64,000 bases of DNA from Sphingomonas sp. So64.6b (GTDB lineage: Bacteria > Pseudomonadota > Alphaproteobacteria > Sphingomonadales > Sphingomonadaceae), in the NCBI RefSeq assembly GCF_014171475.1, contig NZ_CP048817.1:2852001-2916000 (forward strand), read 5' to 3'. Under the pieces are notes generated by a model that worked only from the letters and a program-made list of their open reading frames with translations, did no database searches and was not told the DNA's origin. Positions 62,341 through 64,000 of this stretch are shown here, piece by piece (position 1 is the first letter of the stretch; each line of letters begins with the position of its first letter). The translations under genes and the position numbers were made by a program.

Positions 62341-62922
62341 TTACATGATCCCCGTCACGGCACGCCGCCGCCCCGCCGCACCGAGTTCGAACAGCCCATA
62401 ACCACCGACCGCAAGCACGAACAGCCAGCCCCACATCTGCGTCCAGAGCGGGAAATCACCATCGTCGAGCGGTTTTGCCCGCTTGATCCCGACTTGCCGC
62501 AGATAGTCGTCGGTGATCGGCGCCACGACGAACTCACCGCCATTCTCGTAATAGATGACATGGCCATGCTGTTTGCGGACAATGAACGGCATCGCCGCGA
62601 GGTCCTTCTCATAGAAGGAATAGCCATATCTGAGCGGTGGCCTCTCGTCGGTCAGGTCGGTGATCGGGACATTCATCGGGATCGTCCGCTGACGGCCGAG
62701 TTTGCGGATGTGGATGCCATAGCCATCGATCGCCCGTGCATAATCCGGCGGCAGATCGCGATCGGCGATGCGCGCGCCGGGCAGCACGCCCGACTGAGTA
62801 CCGATCAATCCCGGCCGCCGCGACAGGACGATCGTCGTCGCGACCGCCAATATCAATATACCGAGGAGCACAGCGCGAATGGTCGCGTCCCGCTTGATCA
62901 CCGGATCGTCTTTTATCGCCAT
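62341..62922 (-). CDS. Hypothetical membrane protein
   Basis: 193 aa from the ATG at 62922 (MAIKDDPVI). Two hydrophobic helices (IRAVLLGILILAVATTIVLS near the N-terminus, WGWLFVLAVGGYGLFELGAA near the C-terminus) with a polar domain between. No family recognised. Last codons (AVTGIM) end at a TGA four bases before the WYL gene's stop on the other strand, i.e. convergent. Confidence 0.6.
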   Translation of the reverse strand: MAIKDDPVIKRDATIRAVLLGILILAVATTIVLSRRPGLIGTQSGVLPGARIADRDLPPDYARAIDGYGIHIRKLGRQRTIPMNVPITDLTDERPPLRYGYSFYEKDLAAMPFIVRKQHGHVIYYENGGEFVVAPITDDYLRQVGIKRAKPLDDGDFPLWTQMWGWLFVLAVGGYGLFELGAAGRRRAVTGIM

Positions 62923-62980
62923 CGTCCTGCTTCCCCCCGGAATTTCCGACTTCAAGTTGATCTGCGGATCGGAGGCGTCG

Positions 62981-64000
62981 TCACTCCTCCTCTGACGCGG
63001 CGGCGGCGGCGGGCGCGATCACCGACGCGATGATCGGTGCCGCCGACGTAGCCGCGACCGACCGGGTCATCGCCTCGAGCGACGATCCGTCGATGCCCAG
63101 TTCCTTCATCAGCCCATCGATCAGCGGCGCCTGGGCACGGTAGCGCAGCGCCGCCGAGACCGCCGAATTGGCGAGGTTGCCATTCCCGCCATCGCCGTCG
63201 ATCGCCACGCCGGCGCCACCATTGCCTTGCAGCCCTTCGACCTGAACGATCTTGATGCTGTCGATCGACTCCATCGGCCGTGCCGCTTCGCGGATCAGTT
63301 CCGGCAGCACCTTGAGCAAGGCGAGCTTGGTCGCCATCGACACTTGGTCGGACGAGAGCAGGTTCGCCGCCTCGTTGACCGCGCGCTGGCCCGCCGCCTC
63401 GACCTCGAAGCGGACCCGGTCGCCTTCGGCCTTGAGCTTGGCGGCTTCCGCTTCGCTCTCGGCGGTCAGGCGCACCGCTTCACCGCGGTTGGCGGCGGCG
63501 TGCTTCTCGGCCTCGGCCTGGACCTTGATGCCGATCGCGGCGCGTTCGGCTTCGCGCGACGCGTCGATCAGCTCGATGCGCTTCTGGCGCTCGGCGATCT
63601 CGGTCTCGCGCGCGGTGCCGACCTGTTCCTCGGCGGCAACGGCTTCGGCGCGGGCCTTGTCGGCCTCGGCGCGCGACTGGCTTTCTTCGCGGCTCTTGTT
63701 CTGCACCGCGATCTGCTGCTCCTGCCGAGCGAGCGCGAGCGCCTGTTCCTGTGCGATCTGCGCTTCCTTGACCGCGCGGTCGGCTTCGATCTGCGAGCTG
63801 TCGACCTTCTGCTTGGCCTCGATCTTCGCCTGATCCGCCTCGCGCGTGCGCAAAGCCTGTTCGCGCGCAACTTCGGACGCCTGGCCGGCGCGTTTCAATT
63901 CGATCTCGCGCTCCTGTTCGAGCCGGGCGAACTCGGTATCGCGGCCGATCAGGAACGACTGGCGCTCAGCCTCGAGATTCTTGGTCTCGATCTGGATCCG
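62981..64000 (-). CDS. Flotillin-family protein, C-terminal part (partial, runs off window)
   Basis: About 339 codons visible; the N-terminus lies beyond base 64000 and no start codon is needed within the window. A long EA-rich coiled coil dominates: RIQIETKNLEAERQSFLIGR through IEAKQKVDSSQIEADRAVKE and RQEQQIAVQNKSREESQSRA. It ends in the flotillin-type segment LALLKVLPELIREAARPMES then IDSIKIVQVEGLQG. Flotillins scaffold lipid-ordered membrane domains. Gene lies convergent to nothing; 58 bp upstream of the neighbouring membrane protein's start on the same strand. Confidence 0.9.
   Translation of the reverse strand, partial: RIQIETKNLEAERQSFLIGRDTEFARLEQEREIELKRAGQASEVAREQALRTREADQAKIEAKQKVDSSQIEADRAVKEAQIAQEQALALARQEQQIAVQNKSREESQSRAEADKARAEAVAAEEQVGTARETEIAERQKRIELIDASREAERAAIGIKVQAEAEKHAAANRGEAVRLTAESEAEAAKLKAEGDRVRFEVEAAGQRAVNEAANLLSSDQVSMATKLALLKVLPELIREAARPMESIDSIKIVQVEGLQGNGGAGVAIDGDGGNGNLANSAVSAALRYRAQAPLIDGLMKELGIDGSSLEAMTRSVAATSAAPIIASVIAPAAAAASEEE

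Noticed and set aside
1..64000. CRISPR array, tRNA or rRNA genes, integrase or complete insertion sequence
   Set aside because: No evenly spaced repeat-spacer arrays, no cloverleaf sequence and no recombinase or transposase motif were found by eye.

Overview
The window looks like a chromosomal segment of a sphingomonad (Sphingomonadales, Alphaproteobacteria). The reasons are high-GC coding with strong GC3, a TrcR-type (DUF1013) protein, SapC, DUF1289, a 17-kDa-antigen-like glycine-zipper lipoprotein, and many GC-rich REP-like palindromes between genes. No rRNA, tRNA, CRISPR array, integrase or intact insertion sequence was recognised.

Layout. 0-9 kb is ordinary: the N-terminus of a class A penicillin-binding protein, small membrane proteins, a Suppressor-of-fused-domain gene that appears frameshifted, a CHASE4-like chemoreceptor and a secreted PI-PLC-like enzyme. 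9-27 kb is a mosaic accessory region. It holds a JAMM/DUF4329-like candidate, a repeated helix-turn-helix gene (one intact copy, one frameshifted, one short fragment) with palindromic operator-like sites, a DUF2383 gene with displaced fragments, a divergent HxlR/DUF3237/SnoaL locus with two identical operators, a low-GC HD phosphohydrolase + ImmA/IrrE protease pair, and two metallo-beta-lactamase-fold paralogues.

27-34.5 kb holds a second low-GC island: a convergent operon of DUF5343, a Swt1-type HEPN protein and a putative membrane protein, facing an unknown gene. It is followed by a nucleotidyltransferase-like gene pair and full-length uvrA. Both low-GC cassettes end within a few bases of a truncated, divergent copy of the 3' end of uvrA (at about 21.06 kb and 30.19 kb). 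The simplest reading is that the uvrA 3' end has repeatedly served as the junction at which accessory, probably defence-type, DNA was added. The resident uvrA itself carries a REP-like palindrome translated in frame.

34.7-64 kb is mostly core metabolism and housekeeping: secreted proteins, cytochrome b561, SapC, a GlcD-type FAD oxidase, phosphatidylserine decarboxylase, XRE and AraC regulators, a type B carboxylesterase, a DEAD-box helicase, two glutathione S-transferases, dienelactone hydrolase, MBL hydrolase, TrcR, a glycosyltransferase next to an LpxH-like phosphoesterase, a WYL regulator and the C-terminal part of a flotillin. Two structured repeats (435-498 and 52013-52081) share a cruciform architecture with compensatory base changes.

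The candidates for an undescribed system are the HEPN/DUF5343 module and the HD-ImmA/IrrE pair, together with the uvrA-tail arrangement that links them. All names rest on recognising motifs by eye; no database search was run.
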